This document shows, in pieces, positions 1 to 11,316 of a stretch of DNA of 64,000 bases (the stretch's first letter is position 1; each line of letters starts with the position of its first letter). The stretch is from assembly GCF_046630445.1 (NCBI RefSeq), contig NC_092340.1, positions 364,106,001 through 364,170,000 on the forward strand, read 5' to 3'. Source of the DNA: Rutidosis leptorrhynchoides (taxonomy: Eukaryota; Streptophyta; Magnoliopsida; Asterales; Asteraceae). The notes beneath the pieces were generated by a model. That model did not search any database and was not told where the DNA came from. It saw only the letters and a list, made by a program, of their open reading frames with translations. The translations under genes and the position numbers were made by a program.

Positions 1-32
1 CTATATATATAATTTTCTGATTGTTGTGGCAG

Positions 33-2656
33 GTTTTCCAGCTTAAAGTCAATGGAGTTTCCTTTAGGTTTATTCCTGAATCGTCACAGATAAAAAATGC
101 TATTGAGGTGAGTTACTTTACATATGACTAATGGTGTCAACATTCTTATCTACTGAATACGATTTGTGGTAGCTGTTTCGTATGTTCATAGCTTTGATAA
201 TTTGGATTCGTTAACATACTTATTTATTATGTTTGTTCGATGATCATGCATAAATTTTCCATAAGGAATATTATCCATAATCCACGTATAATGTGGGGTT
301 TAAGGATCTTAGTATTTAGCTATCCGCTCCGGCCACCGTGAATATCCCATATCGATTTGTTGATATCGATGGGGTGGCTAAATGGTTAAGTCTACCATCG
401 ATGACGTTTGTCGATCGATGGGCCAAAGAAGGTTGTAGGTTACCGTCGACTAGGATCAACCTGTTAACCTTGTAGACGAATGATGAAGATGATGATTACG
501 TAACTCGAGTACTAATAACCTCGGCAGAGTGCTCTACGTAAGGTTTTATCTATCGTATGGGTTCAAGGTTTGTATTTATAGGCAAAGCCCTAACTCTAGA
601 ACCTTTCCAAGATCGTGGCAATCCTTTCCATAACTGACTTTCCCGAAAATCGGATATAATTATGGAAAAGATCTTATCCTTGGTTGACAAGGAATGAAGA
701 CCGACATGGGACGATCCGCGCGCCTCCCTTGTGCCACATGACAACCGCGCGCAAAGATAGATTTAGTCAATGATTCCGCATTCAATGCGGATTGACTTTA
801 AGTAATCCTTGCGTAATAGCGCAGTTATATGCGTGAAATTCGCGGACTCGGATATGCGCATGATTATTCGAGTTAACTAGTTTAGTTGATGAAGTTGTAA
901 AACACAAGCAAATATATTTCTATTACATGTTATTGTTATTAACTTATCATATCATACTTGTAAGGGGTAATATCCTTGACCATTTTTTTCATTTTGGTTC
1001 TTTGTCTACTTGAAGCCTGATATAGATCGAAAACATTTGTTCAGGACACCTTTTTTTGTTTTATGATCATATATCCTGAAATGAAATGCATAAGATATTT
1101 TAAAATAGAAAAATGGGAAATTAGTGGATTGGCGAACTGAATTTGGATAATCCACACTTGATTCAAGATTTATTACTTTCTCTTTGATCTCTAATTACAA
1201 TAAAAGTTGCTCATATTTTAGAAGTTGCAGACGTTATTGTCAAGCGTAAATCTTGTCTAACATATGCAATGTGTATAGAGTTATAACTGATGTTTTATGT
1301 TCTTTTGTATAGGAAAGACGAAAGGCTGGTGTATCAGATGACAGTTTCTCCGGTGTTCCTGTTTTTCAGGTTAATTTATAACATAAGTTTTTCTCATGCT
1401 TCTGAGATTATACGTTGATATATACTACCAGTACTACTAATTTAAGGCTAAATTAATAAATTGAAGCTTTTAATTGTTAAAAAAGTACAGCCTTATGTAT
1501 AATGTGATGTTCTATGTCACATGTTTGAATTGATTTGACATACGGGCATGTTATTCGAGCTCCAATGATACATTTAATAGTACATGCGCTGTATACTGTC
1601 AGTCAACAACTCGGGCACAAATGTAGATTTATGTCTTTTTTTATCTCATTTTAGTAAGACAATTTATTAATTTATGGATGCAGTCTAGGAGCTTGGTACT
1701 GAGGAGCCAAAACAAAAGATACCGACCTGCTTTTTTCAGAAAGGTTAGAAAAACCATTTTCATCGTTGCCATTTTTATGTTTAAAGTTTGTATTTAATCT
1801 CATTCATTATTTTTTCTACATGTGTACCAAAGGAGGACCTTGAAAAATCTCTAGCAAAAGCTTCTGTTCAGCAAAAGCATTTGAATCCCGCCCTTAGGGT
1901 TGGTGATCTTGAGGTATGGTTTCAACTATCAATATCAATAAAACAATTAATACACTCATAAATAGGACACCATATTCGTGTAGTTGTGTATTTATTCTAT
2001 TAACCACTTTTTTATTTACTCCTCCAGGTAGCTGTTTTGGAGGATATAATACACGGGATGAAGGTTAGCACTGCTATTTACTTTTTTTCCTGTATTAAGT
2101 CATGTTTTCATTAATTCATTTTCCTCTTAATGGGAAGGGGTGTCTGATTCCATGCCCCTCTAGAAACAGACTAATCTTCAGATTAAGTGACAAGTTAAGT
2201 GACAAGTTAAGTGACAAATAAGATATCTATTTTACTTACTGAATTAAGAGTTGTACATAAACAGATCATTAAGCGGAACAATTGCAATACATTGAAATAT
2301 TGTTATTTAGTTTCATGTTGACTCCTTAAAAATAGAAAAGAAAATCTGAAAAACCAATTTCTTATTTCTTATGTAAATGATTTGATCTCGCAAAACTCAC
2401 CACATTAAATTTAGGACTGTTAATGTAAGAACTAGAAATGTTGGTTCTTGGCAGATAAGATAATCGTTAAGCATGAGTTACTGCCTAATGTGGTGGCCCA
2501 AATTTCGTCTATAAAATAATTATAGGTGTTCCATATTTTCTATACCCCGCTAAATTCCCATTTTGTTTAACACAGGATGATTCTTCAACTGTTTGGGATG
2601 ATGTTGTTTTCATTCCTCCCGGTTTCGATGTTTCAACCGATACATCAAGGCAATAG
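33..2656 (+). CDS. TIC22: TIC22-like chloroplast protein import component, C-terminal part (six exons, 5' end outside window)
   Basis: Six exons join in frame: 33-107, 1313-1369, 1684-1743, 1833-1913, 2028-2063 and 2576-2656 (TAG stop at 2654-2656). All introns are GT..AG and phase 0. Together they encode about 129 C-terminal residues. The exons read VFQLKVNGVSFRF, then SGVPVFQ, SLVLRSQNKRYRPAFFRKE, LEKSLAKAS, LNPALRVGDLEVAVLEDI and WDDVVFIPPGF, which I recognise as the conserved end of plant Tic22 proteins. Tic22 is a soluble protein of the chloroplast intermembrane space, bound to the inner envelope, that helps preproteins pass from the TOC to the TIC translocon. The transit peptide and N-terminal half lie upstream of the window, so the paralogue (Tic22-IV or Tic22-III type) cannot be decided. 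The first visible intron is 1.2 kb and may contain an old LTR insertion. No frameshift or premature stop is seen. The identification rests on remembered family motifs, not a search. Confidence 0.85.
292..870 (+). mobile_element. Candidate solo LTR or LTR fragment inside the TIC22 intron
   Basis: This part of the first visible intron is richer in GC than the AT-rich intron around it. It holds a TATTTATAGGC box (about 572-582) followed by a run resembling an LTR transcription start region, and a near-palindrome around 396-421 (CCATCGAT ... ATCGATGG). A start at TGTGGGG (292) is possible, but I could not find matching termini or a target-site duplication, so the borders are rough and the call is weak. 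It could also be a different kind of old insertion. Confidence 0.3.
2183..2218 (+). repeat. Short tandem repeat, 12-bp unit, three copies
   Basis: TTAAGTGACAAG is repeated directly three times (the last copy ends in A instead of G) within the last coding intron of the TIC22-like gene. This is ordinary intronic microsatellite-type sequence. Confidence 0.85.
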
Positions 2657-3400
2657 GAACGAGCTGCAATCATGTAAGTTGCGATACATTTCCTAGTACA
2701 GTGGCTTTCATAGCCAATTATGTTATGATGATTGATATAGTGTAAAACTAGTAAACAAGATAGTTTTTGTCTTTTTTCGACTATAACTCATATACATTGT
2801 TGGGTTCTTTAAAGCATCTTACAAAGTAGTAATGGAATCATATTCTCACTTATAGGCTGACACTGTACATTTTTGTACCATCTAAAAAATGTACACTGTG
2901 AAAGTTTTGATGCAAGATGATGAGTTAAACAAGATTCTATTGATCTACTTCGTTTTTATTTCTACATTTGCATTTTTCTTAGAACGGCAATTTTGGCATC
3001 GAGTCCACTCATTTGCCACCCACACACCCGTTAGGAAGAAACTCATCACATCCATCGCGCAAAGCGTACCCGGAATGTTTTAGGTTAAGAAGGGAATATT
3101 CATATAGCACGTTTTGGAAACTTGTTAAACAAAATAACACTAAATTTTGTAAAACCTTTATATTTTACCAGACAAGGAAGAAATGTACATTTGCATCCTT
3201 TGAATTGGTTATAAATCTAAATGATGTGTACGTGTTCCTTTGCAGGCTGTGTATCCAGCTATCGTCCATGCCTTAAACAGTGTTTAGAATATGTGTTATT
3301 GCAGTCTCGACTGCACCATAGCTCTTTGTATGTCAATCATAGTGTTGATAAATTGAATCGTGTTTGTGTAAGACAATGATTGTAATCATGCTTAATTATC
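2657..3400 (+). other. Probable 3'UTR of the TIC22-like gene, with an intron
   Basis: After the stop codon a short exon remnant runs into a good donor (GTAAGT at 2670-2675). A matching acceptor (TTTGCAG ending at 3245) precedes a stretch that ends in AT-rich sequence near 3400. This suggests the transcript has a 3'UTR intron of about 576 bases. The two short open frames inside (2889-3083 and 3013-3276) have no recognisable protein and lie in the proposed intron. Splicing is inferred from site consensus only. Confidence 0.4.
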
Positions 3401-3905
3401 TTGTGTTGTTTATGCTGTTAGTAAAGTTATACCTGATTGTGGTTTCATCCGACCTGAAAAGCGAGCTAAAGCATCTAGCCACAATGTCGTTGGAACATTA
3501 TTAGAGGTGTTGACGATATTGAATATTACTCCAAATTGCAAAAAGGTGTACAATGAATTGTGCAAAAGTTTAACAACAACAACAAAACTCAATATCACCT
3601 AGGTGGTGTAAGGGGAGGTGAGATGTAGACAATTATTCTTCTATTCGAGAATAAAGACAAGTCATTTTTCTACCTAGAGTGAAACATTTTCAAAAGTAGA
3701 GAAAAACTGTACAAAAGTTCTTTGCAACTAATCATTTAAAAGATGCATCTAAATTATGTCTAAAGATCGTTCAATCATTGGTAAATACAAGCCCTTGTTA
3801 AATCACTGTTAAATACAATAATAGAATAAAAGTGTAAGATGTCTAATTTACCTTTTTTTGCTGGATTCTTTAACTTTTAATTTATTGGTTTCGGATGGGG
3901 GAATA
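3401..3905. other. Intergenic sequence with one weak open frame
   Basis: A + strand frame from about 3419 to 3601 is open for some 60 codons and contains IPDCGFIRPEKRAKASSHNV. It follows an acceptor-like GCTGTTAG. I do not recognise it. It could be a gene fragment captured or left by a transposon, or chance. The rest is AT-rich with no recognisable feature. Confidence 0.3.
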
Positions 3906-4066
3906 ATATGTATACAACCCACTTTTGTTATGTACACAACCATGGTGCTTTACAGTGTTAACCCACTTTTGTTATGTACACAACTATAGTGCTTTACAGT
4001 GTTGTACAGTACAACACTGTAAAGCACCATGGTTGTGTACATAACAAAAGTGGGTTGCGTACATAT
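3906..4066. repeat. Fold-back (MITE-like) element with a duplicated arm
   Basis: The outer ends ATATGTATACAACCC (3906-3920) and GGGTTGCGTACATAT (4052-4066) are inverted repeats. Inside, the unit ACCCACTTTTGTTATGTACA plus about 25 further bases occurs twice in direct orientation (from 3918 and from 3961) and once inverted (about 4008-4055). The last two copies form an almost perfect hairpin around AGTGTTGTAC-A-GTACAACACT. So this is a fold-back element whose left arm has been tandemly duplicated. No clear target-site duplication was identified and no coding capacity is present. Confidence 0.75.
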
Positions 4067-4309
4067 CATCACACTTTTTTGGGATGTACTATCTGGTTTC
4101 TAAAGCTTGCTACATTTGTTACAGTTGCAAGAGAGTATTTGCCTAGCAGTATTCGAGTTACCCTCTGACTTTGAGGTATGGGTTAAACTATTCAAGTTCT
4201 AAACCCTTCCGAGTGTTGGGTTCTTTAACCGTTACAAACCCTTCCGAGTTATGACTACAATACATTAGTTATTGGTTGAAAGTCCGTTGTAAACGTAGTC
4301 ATTTAGTTA
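4067..4309. other. Intergenic stretch, no gene seen
   Basis: AT-rich unique-looking sequence. The string AAACCCTTCCGAGT occurs twice (starting near 4201 and 4228). Nothing else was recognised. It ends at a GGGGGTCCTTA string that may be the left terminus of the Harbinger element. Confidence 0.4.
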
Positions 4310-5902
4310 GGGGGTCCTTATGGGCGTGAAAACACGTTATTATAGCCCTTTTCCCTTGCATCATAAGATTAACACCGTCGTCGTCGGCACCAAGAGGGTT
4401 GCACTGCCATACAATAAAAAAAATTAATAAAGCACACTTGATTAAATTTAATAAAACAGTTACATTATTAAAAATAGAAAATTACATTATTAAAAAGTAT
4501 TAAAAATAACTAGTCCTAAAAATTATATTATTTTTAAAAATTTCTAAAAATACAGTAATAAAAAAACTAGTTATTAGTGCGGCGAAAATTTGGTATAAGC
4601 TGCCAGATATGGTCGGTTAAGTCTTCACGAAGTTAATTATAAACATCCTCGTCGCTTATTTCCCTACCTCGAGTAGCACGATCACTATTTCGATTCCTAA
4701 GAGAGGTAGTATGGTTCTCTAGTTTTGAAAGAAGTTCTTCATGAAGTGTACATATAGCGAAACTGTTATCCTCTTGGACCATATTGTGCAATATTATACA
4801 AGTGTATAAGATTCTGAACATATTTTTGGCTCAATAACATTGTCCAACCACACGTAAGATATTGAATCTACCTTGAAGAACACCGAAGGTGCGCTCCACA
4901 TCCTTTCGTGCACTTTCTTGAAACCGTTTAAATTTTGCACGTGGCTCGTCAGTTGAGGATGAAAATGCCTTAATTAAAGAATCCTAATACGAATGAATAC
5001 CATCAACGAGATAATAACCATGTGTTTAGCTATTACCATTTACGATAGATGATGCGGTTGGAGCGGTGCCGTCCTTGATAGAATCAAACAATGGTGAACG
5101 GTATAAAACATTAATAAAATTGTTTGAACCTGCAAATACTGAAAAATGCGTCCACATATCATACGAAGCAACAACTTCAAGTATGATGACCAGGTTCTTT
5201 TTATGACCACTCGTGTATTGACCTTTCCATGCAACTGAACAACTCTTCCATTCCCAGTACATGCATTTGATGCTTCCAAGCATCCCCTAAAACCATGCAT
5301 CTCTTCACGTGTTGCGTATAGTCGCTCAACATCTAGTACCGTTGGTTTTCGTAAACTTTTGTACAAATTCGTGACACAGAAACAAAAGTTGTCTAAAAAC
5401 ACGACTAATGTTTTCTCGCTCATTTGCAAATAATCGAACACATAAGCTGTTGTACCGTACGCTAATTGATGCAACGTGGATGTACACTTTTGTATGACGT
5501 CAAAACCTTGCGACCAACTGCGTCGGTTTTTTGTTTAAAAAATTTAAAGTGTTCGGGTAAAGGATTAAGAGAGCATTCAGAAATAACTTCAATACGTAGA
5601 AATAACTGTGTACGCATTCTAGAAAGTCCAAATTTATGAGGAGGAAACCTAGAATCCTCGTCAAAATAGTCATCCCATAGACGTTGTGCCGCATCTTCAC
5701 GATTTCTATTAATATACATTCGGGGTTCTCGTGGGGGTCTCTCACTTGGACCTTCATTAACTTCTCGCTCCAGCTTCTCGGCGTACGATTGCATTAAATT
5801 AAACAATAGTTCGTCGTTCGAAGAATCATCGACAATAGAAAAAAGAGCATTCATGTTGTGCGATGTTTTATAAAAAATAAATGAAATAATTTGTTAGTTG
5901 AA
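4310..5902 (-). mobile_element. PIF/Harbinger DNA transposon remnant
   Basis: The element hosts the broken transposase. A possible left terminus is TTA followed by GGGGGTCCTTATGGGCG (from 4310), consistent with the TTA target preference of plant PIF/Harbinger elements. No inverted partner of that terminus is present near the right end, where LTR E begins at 5903, so the 5' end is probably truncated or replaced. The borders are approximate. Confidence 0.5.
4633..5854 (-). pseudogene. PIF/Harbinger transposase (ALP1-like nuclease family), frameshifted
   Basis: Read on the minus strand, three stretches in different frames line up with plant Harbinger/ALP1-like transposases. The N-terminal stretch is 5462-5854 (REPRMYINRNREDAAQRLWDDYF; then NPLPEHFKFFKQK, DAVGR). 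The middle runs from 5474 down to about 5026 and changes frame near 5280 (QLAYGTTAYVFDYLQMSE, LRKPTVLDVERLYATREEMHGFRG, then MYWEWKSCSVAWKGQYT and VAGSNN-type SPLFDSIKDGTAP). The C-terminus is 4633-4821 (YTCIILHNMVQEDN). The order and spacing match the DDE superfamily nuclease of IS5/Harbinger elements, which cuts and rejoins transposon DNA with a Myb-like partner. At least two frameshifts and a missing segment make it non-functional. No Myb-like partner gene is visible. Confidence 0.8.
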
Positions 5903-7761
5903 TGTTGGTTAATGGACTAACCGACAAAGTTAAGTATGATGCTTAACCAAAGAATATGTTCTGATGATGACACATACATATGCATAAGTGATGATCGACA
6001 TCTTAACATAAAACACGTAAGTTCACTAATCCATACTTGATCTTGCAAATGATCAAGTCAAACAAAAGTTATAGAATGAAAATAAAGATCATTAAAGTAC
6101 ACGGTCAAAGTACGGTCGACCGTATACTTAGCCGTAGAAGCCTAGACTGAATTCCAACGCAGTTTTGTGAAAACAAGTTGCACGGTCGCCACCACGGTCA
6201 ACCGTAGTGCGACCGCAGAATTCTCTGTCACCATTTTCGATCAAATTTATTTTGACTACTTCCCAACATCTATAATTCATGAAACCTTTCTTAACACGCT
6301 TAGAATAGATGCCCTCTCCATACTCAATTGAGTTTTGGTCATAAAAACACTAATCTTGGTTAATTACGCTTAATTATATCTTAATGACAAATTAACCATG
6401 ATTAGGCATAACACATAAGTGTTAATCAACAACTTGTGATCTTAAAACTTGTCTAGACATTCTTAGGATGATCACCAAGCACCAACACACATAAGCTAAT
6501 GTCACTAGAACACTAATTACAATTAAGGATCACTTAGTGACAAATTAAGGCTAAATGAAGGATAATGTTTTCAAGTGTAACTAGTAAAGACTTGTAATCC
6601 TAAAATACACTTGGATACATTTAGGATGGTCACCAAGTCCCAACTAGAGATTGCTTTTCCCTTGTGCATGTGTTGGACATTAATGTGTGCTTACACATTA
6701 ATCATGCAATATGTTATATTGTAAGAAAGCTTGCTAAAGCTTAAACCATAATATTGTGCAAATATTTATATGATTGATTTTAGAATAACTATCTCTTGCT
6801 ATGTGTGAATATTACTTGCTACTTGCTAATATGTTTAATACTCACTAATTTGCCAACTTGATTAATATGCTTGCTATGTGTTTACTAGTTAGAATACTAG
6901 GATTCAAGTAACTAGTTTACTTCAATGAATTAAGTGTAAAATGGTTCACAAAAGAATAATGGTCAATAATCTATTTGGTCTTGTCTACTTTTCCAAGTAT
7001 GACTTAACATTGATGTCTTTACACACTTAATGTTTATTTTAAAAAGACATCATTCAGTTAATCTTTACTTAATCTTAAAATGAATATGACTTGTGATTAA
7101 TTGAAACTAGAAAGTTAATGACATGTTGACTAGTCTTTAAGATTGAACCAAATGCATTAATGAACCTAACTAAGTCTTGACCAAACTGAGATTACCCAAA
7201 ATGTCAATCAAGACACTTCTCCAAGAATGTTGGGTTTACCACATTTGAAGTGTTATGTTATTTTCACTCAATAAGACCAAATCTCACACATTTAATGCTA
7301 TAGTTCTTGTATAGGATATTGGGTTTCTTTTGCAGGTGCTAGATGGAGTAAAGATTCCAAAATGTGGTGTTCAAATCTGAGTTAAATGGCTATACAACAG
7401 ATACATATTTTTGGACTGGAGCACGCACGGTCGAACCACGGTCGACCGTGCCTGTGACCGTGTGACAACGGATAGTTTTTGAATCTCACTATAAAAAGCA
7501 AGCATTGAAGAGCATTTGAAGCTGACCCTCTTGCACATTTCAAAGGCTTATTTCCAGAGATCACAAGGGCTTTAATTACTACTCAAATGTGATCAAGCAA
7601 GAGAAGATTCTATGATTTTATAGATATAGAATTTAGTTGTTGTAAACTTACTAATCAAAATTGTTTATCTTTTGAGTTTACTTAGTGTGATGTATATCCT
7701 AGTATTGTCTTAGGATCATCATTACAAATTGTATAAGTCTTGTAACTTCAATTAGTAGAAG
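5903..7761 (+). mobile_element. LTR E: LTR (probably Copia-type) interrupted by element T1
   Basis: The stretch starts with TGTTGGTTA...TAACCGACA, an LTR-like imperfect terminal palindrome. It contains GC-rich repeats based on ACGGTCGACCGT (6111-6124, around 6181-6216, and 7437-7450), a TATA box CTATAAAAAG (7489-7498), and an AT-rich tail like the end of a plant LTR. T1's LTR begins at 7762, so E's remaining part should lie beyond T1, outside the window. No PBS or coding region is visible, so the superfamily is a guess (SIRE-like Copia from general look). Confidence 0.5.
7437..7498 (+). promoter_or_regulatory. Putative LTR E promoter: palindrome array and TATA box
   Basis: CACGGTCGACCGTG (7437-7450) is a perfect palindrome flanked by two half-like copies (ACGGTCGAACC at 7427 and GACCGTGTGA at 7456). 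About 38 bases downstream is CTATAAAAAG (7489-7498). The arrangement of a GC-rich dyad just upstream of a TATA box looks like a core promoter. Activity is inferred only. Confidence 0.45.
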
Positions 7762-10106
7762 TGTAACGACCCTGGAATTTCCAACGTTATTTATTAATAT
7801 TTATTATTAATACTTGTGATTAAATGAATGTATTGTTATACATTTACTTGTTACCATGATTGACTTTTATTTGCCCAACACATCTTTGTGACATACGTAC
7901 ATTACACAAATAATATTTTCGAGTATTATTTGCATTCATGATTAATTTTATTAATCATTTTAATTAACCAAGGATACTAGTTAATTACTTGGGCCTTTAT
8001 TAGTGTTAATGAACTTTTACTTGGATTATTATTTATTTGGACATGGGTTTGTGTTAATGGACTTGAGAAGCCCACTCTACTCACCTTAATGGATTAGTTA
8101 GCCCATTATACATGCAAGTATTACTTTCAAACTTAACTAAATAGATTAAATGCTTATAGAATCTTGTTACTTACTTAGTTACACATCTTTCCCATAACTA
8201 CACCCCAAATAAATCTTTTTAAGTCTTTACATGCATGTAACTAGTGGTTCTTTCCCTTCCTCCCTTTTCCCTTGATGACCGACGGCCTAGGGCCTTTAGA
8301 AGAGTTCAAAATCTTTTTTTTTACTACTTGTTCACTAGTGTACTCTTTCACTTTTACACACACACTTACTTGCTTCTATTTTCCTCTCATTTTTGTCTCT
8401 AATTTTTGTAAGTAACAAGCTCATTTCTCTCTTCTTTTCCTTGCAAAAACCGAAACATATACACACTTTCATCATCATCATCTTTTGCTTGTTTAAGATT
8501 ACTTGTCTTTGATTATGGTTTACTTACTTGTAGTTATTACTTACATGTTGTTAAGAACCAAACTCTTTAGTTTGATTCTTCATTTTATCTTGTATTTACA
8601 AGAACAAACAAGAACAAAACTTCCTAGTTTATGTTCTACATTTATTGTTTTAAAGATTGAAAGTTCATGTGTTGTGAAGTCATACTTGTGTTCATGAAGT
8701 AAACTTAAAGTCTACTTCCTTAAAGATCAAAGCTTTGGTTGAATCTTTAAAAGTATGAACAACCATGACTTATTAACTTGTTTATTTAGTTTATTACTTC
8801 ATTTATTGTACATTTAAATTCATGTTTGTTGTTAAATGGTCAAGTATTACAAGTTAGTCTTGATCTCATACTTTTTGAAACTAAAAGTTAACTTGAAAGT
8901 TCAAGAACATGAAAGTGTAACTTTTTAGTTATAACTTCATACACATATGAAAGATCTAAGTTTCTATAGCTTATGGTCTACTTACTTTGTCATAAACAAA
9001 AGCTTGTAAGCTTACATACACTTTACAAGATGAAAATCTAAGCTTTGTAGCTTATGGTTTCATTAAAGTAAAGATTCATGTGTTATTACTTAGGATTTAA
9101 CTTAATAACTTTAGATCTAGACTTTTGGGTCTTGGATCTTCAAGATCTAACTAAGAACTATGTTCTAAAACTTAAGATCTTGATTAGTTAGTTTACTTTC
9201 AAGTTTGTAGTTCAATATTACTTTTATAGTTCATGTATGTGTTAAATCTAAGACTTTGATTTAACTTTGGTTCATCAAACTACATACAACACTTAATTGA
9301 GTTGTGCTACATGTCTTAGACTTACACAAGTGTTATGATGATGAAACCTTGGTTAAGATGATGCAAACACATCAATGAGTTGTACACTTGAAACTATATG
9401 CATCAAGGATGAGAACCGTGATAAGCATCGAGTACCAAGAAACCCACTGGAACCTACTGTTTACTATTTCTGGGTCTGATCAGTACGACCTGGGCTACTG
9501 TAAAGATGATTTTCAGTTATCTATGTTCGATTAGATAACTTTTCATTTAGGACTCGTCTTAATCCGAGTTACGGTTTAGGATTTATGGCCCTCCGATCGT
9601 CACTATGTCCTTTAACGTTGTGCTGAAAATTCTGACCAACTCGCACTTAGACCGTCGCCACGGTCAAACGAAGATGAGTTTGCTTCTGGAATTTTTACCA
9701 AAACTAAAGTACTCATATACGGAGCCATGGCCACTGGTCTCACCTTATTTCAGTAGGTATAGAGTCCGTGGTGACTGACCGAAGTCAGCCTTTGTTTTAA
9801 ACTCTTTTCATGAACGAAACTTACTTTATACTTTATGTTTGATGATGAATGATGATGACCCTTAAGACCTAATTTACATACATTTAAACCTATTGGGACG
9901 ATTTACTGACTTAGTACTATTTAACTTAGGTTGAGGACTTTCCGGACCTACATACTTGTTTACTTCCCGACTCGACTTTACTACTACTTTACCACTGTGA
10001 GTTATTGCATCCCTTTTTACTTTAACTATTTTGGGAACTGAGAATACATGCACATTTTACGTTTTACATACTAGGCACAAGTACTTAAACTTTATATATG
10101 TGTGGG
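7762..10106 (+). repeat. T1 5' LTR, first part
   Basis: This runs from TGTAACGACCC at 7762 to the GTGGG target duplication at 10102-10106, where element A is inserted. The body is AT-rich with no gene; the open frame at 8503-8697 is not a recognisable protein. The LTR continues at 22895, giving a total LTR near 3.0 kb. Confidence 0.8.
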
Positions 10107-10391
10107 TGATATTGCTCAATAACATCATATATATCTATCGCAATATCACTAAAAACGCTCTAGAATCGAAGATAATGAAGGTGTTCTACAAGCTATAGGC
10201 CAAGATGTACAAATTTGTATCGGAAGAATGATTTACAAAGAATTTCGATGATTTATGACATTGGTTGATCCCGATACGAGTTAGAGTCAAGATAGCACTC
10301 TAAAATGATAAAACAAGGTTTCAGATATGTTAGACTTCGTCCAAATGAAAGGAAATTAAAAAGAAAACGAAACAGTCAAAATCAGCACAAC

Positions 10392-10495
10392 AGGACGCCG
10401 TCCTGGAAGGTGGGACGCCGTCCTGTCTTTCGAATCGGGACGCCGTCTTGACCTTTGAAACGGGACGCCGTCCTGCCTTTTGGGACGACGTCCCG
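10392..10495 (+). repeat. GC-rich near-palindrome array, 5' LTR of A
   Basis: Five units of the type GGGACGCCGTCC(C), spaced roughly 20-25 bases apart, the last being GGGACGACGTCCC. The 3' LTR counterpart (21492-21616) has six units. Each unit is an inverted repeat GGACG-C-CGTCC. The surrounding LTR is AT-rich, so the array stands out in composition. Confidence 0.9.
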
Positions 10496-10936
10496 TAGTA
10501 GGTTTGGCCGACTTTTTGGCTTTTTACCTACTTTCTCCACTTTAAAACTTCAGTTTTTGGGACTGTTTCATATCAGAATACGAACCAGAGAGTTTAGAGG
10601 CGATTTTCAGGAGCAAATTGGAGAACTCCAACCTCTTTGAAGAGGCTCAACATCAAGGCATCATCCATCAAAACCTTCTTCATCCAAGAACTCTTGTTCT
10701 TGTAGGTTATTTACTTGTTCTCAGCAATGATTTCAGTTAATAATTTGATTGTATTGTTGTCTGTTACCATGATTGTTGGCTAGTTTCTATAATGTTTGTC
10801 TAGATTAATAACCAAGGTATTGGATGTAATCTTATTGATTGAATGTATTATGCGTGATAGACTGAAGCTTGAATTAAGAACCATGCTTATTGTTGTTAAA
10901 ATCATTTGTATCTAGTTAATTGATATGTTGTTGATA

Positions 10937-11316
10937 AAGAGAACTCTTGTTGATGTATCATATTGATTTACAATCAACTTGTCTTAGATTGATTGTTTGC
11001 TAAACCGGACCAAGGGGGTAAACTAGATTAAAACGGTTAAACAAAATAGGAATGAATTGTGTAGAGCGAACGCAAAGACAATTGTTATTCAAGTCTTTGA
11101 TCTTGTTGATCAACTAGTCACAAACGAAAAGGTCTAAGTAATAGGGAACCCTCGCTTAGTAATTCTAGTTTGAGTACTTGCTAAAGAGAACTCTTGGCGA
11201 GTCGATTTAGGTGATTAGCATGCTTATAGTTATTTGATTACAAATACAAGAACCATAGTGAAAAGGGAACCCTTGATCTTGTTATTGTATTTGCGTGTTT
11301 ATCTGAGAGAACTCTT
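10937..11316 (+). repeat. Dispersed 12-bp dyads in A LTR
   Basis: AAGAGAACTCTT (10937-10948 and 11184-11195), TAGGGAACCCTC (11142-11153), AAGGGAACCCTT (11263-11274) and GAGAGAACTCTT (11305-11316). Each is a dyad of about 5 bp on either side of AA. In two versions both arms change together (AAGAG/CTCTT and AAGGG/CCCTT). The same set is in the 3' LTR. Confidence 0.75.

Noticed and set aside
4633..5854. Domesticated ALP1-like host gene
   Set aside because: Several frameshifts and missing segments show decay rather than retained host function.
10392..10495. GACGCCGTCC arrays look a little like a CRISPR array
   Set aside because: Units are 11-13 bp near-palindromes with very short, unequal spacers, inside plant LTRs and a spacer of one element; there are no cas genes and the genome is eukaryotic.
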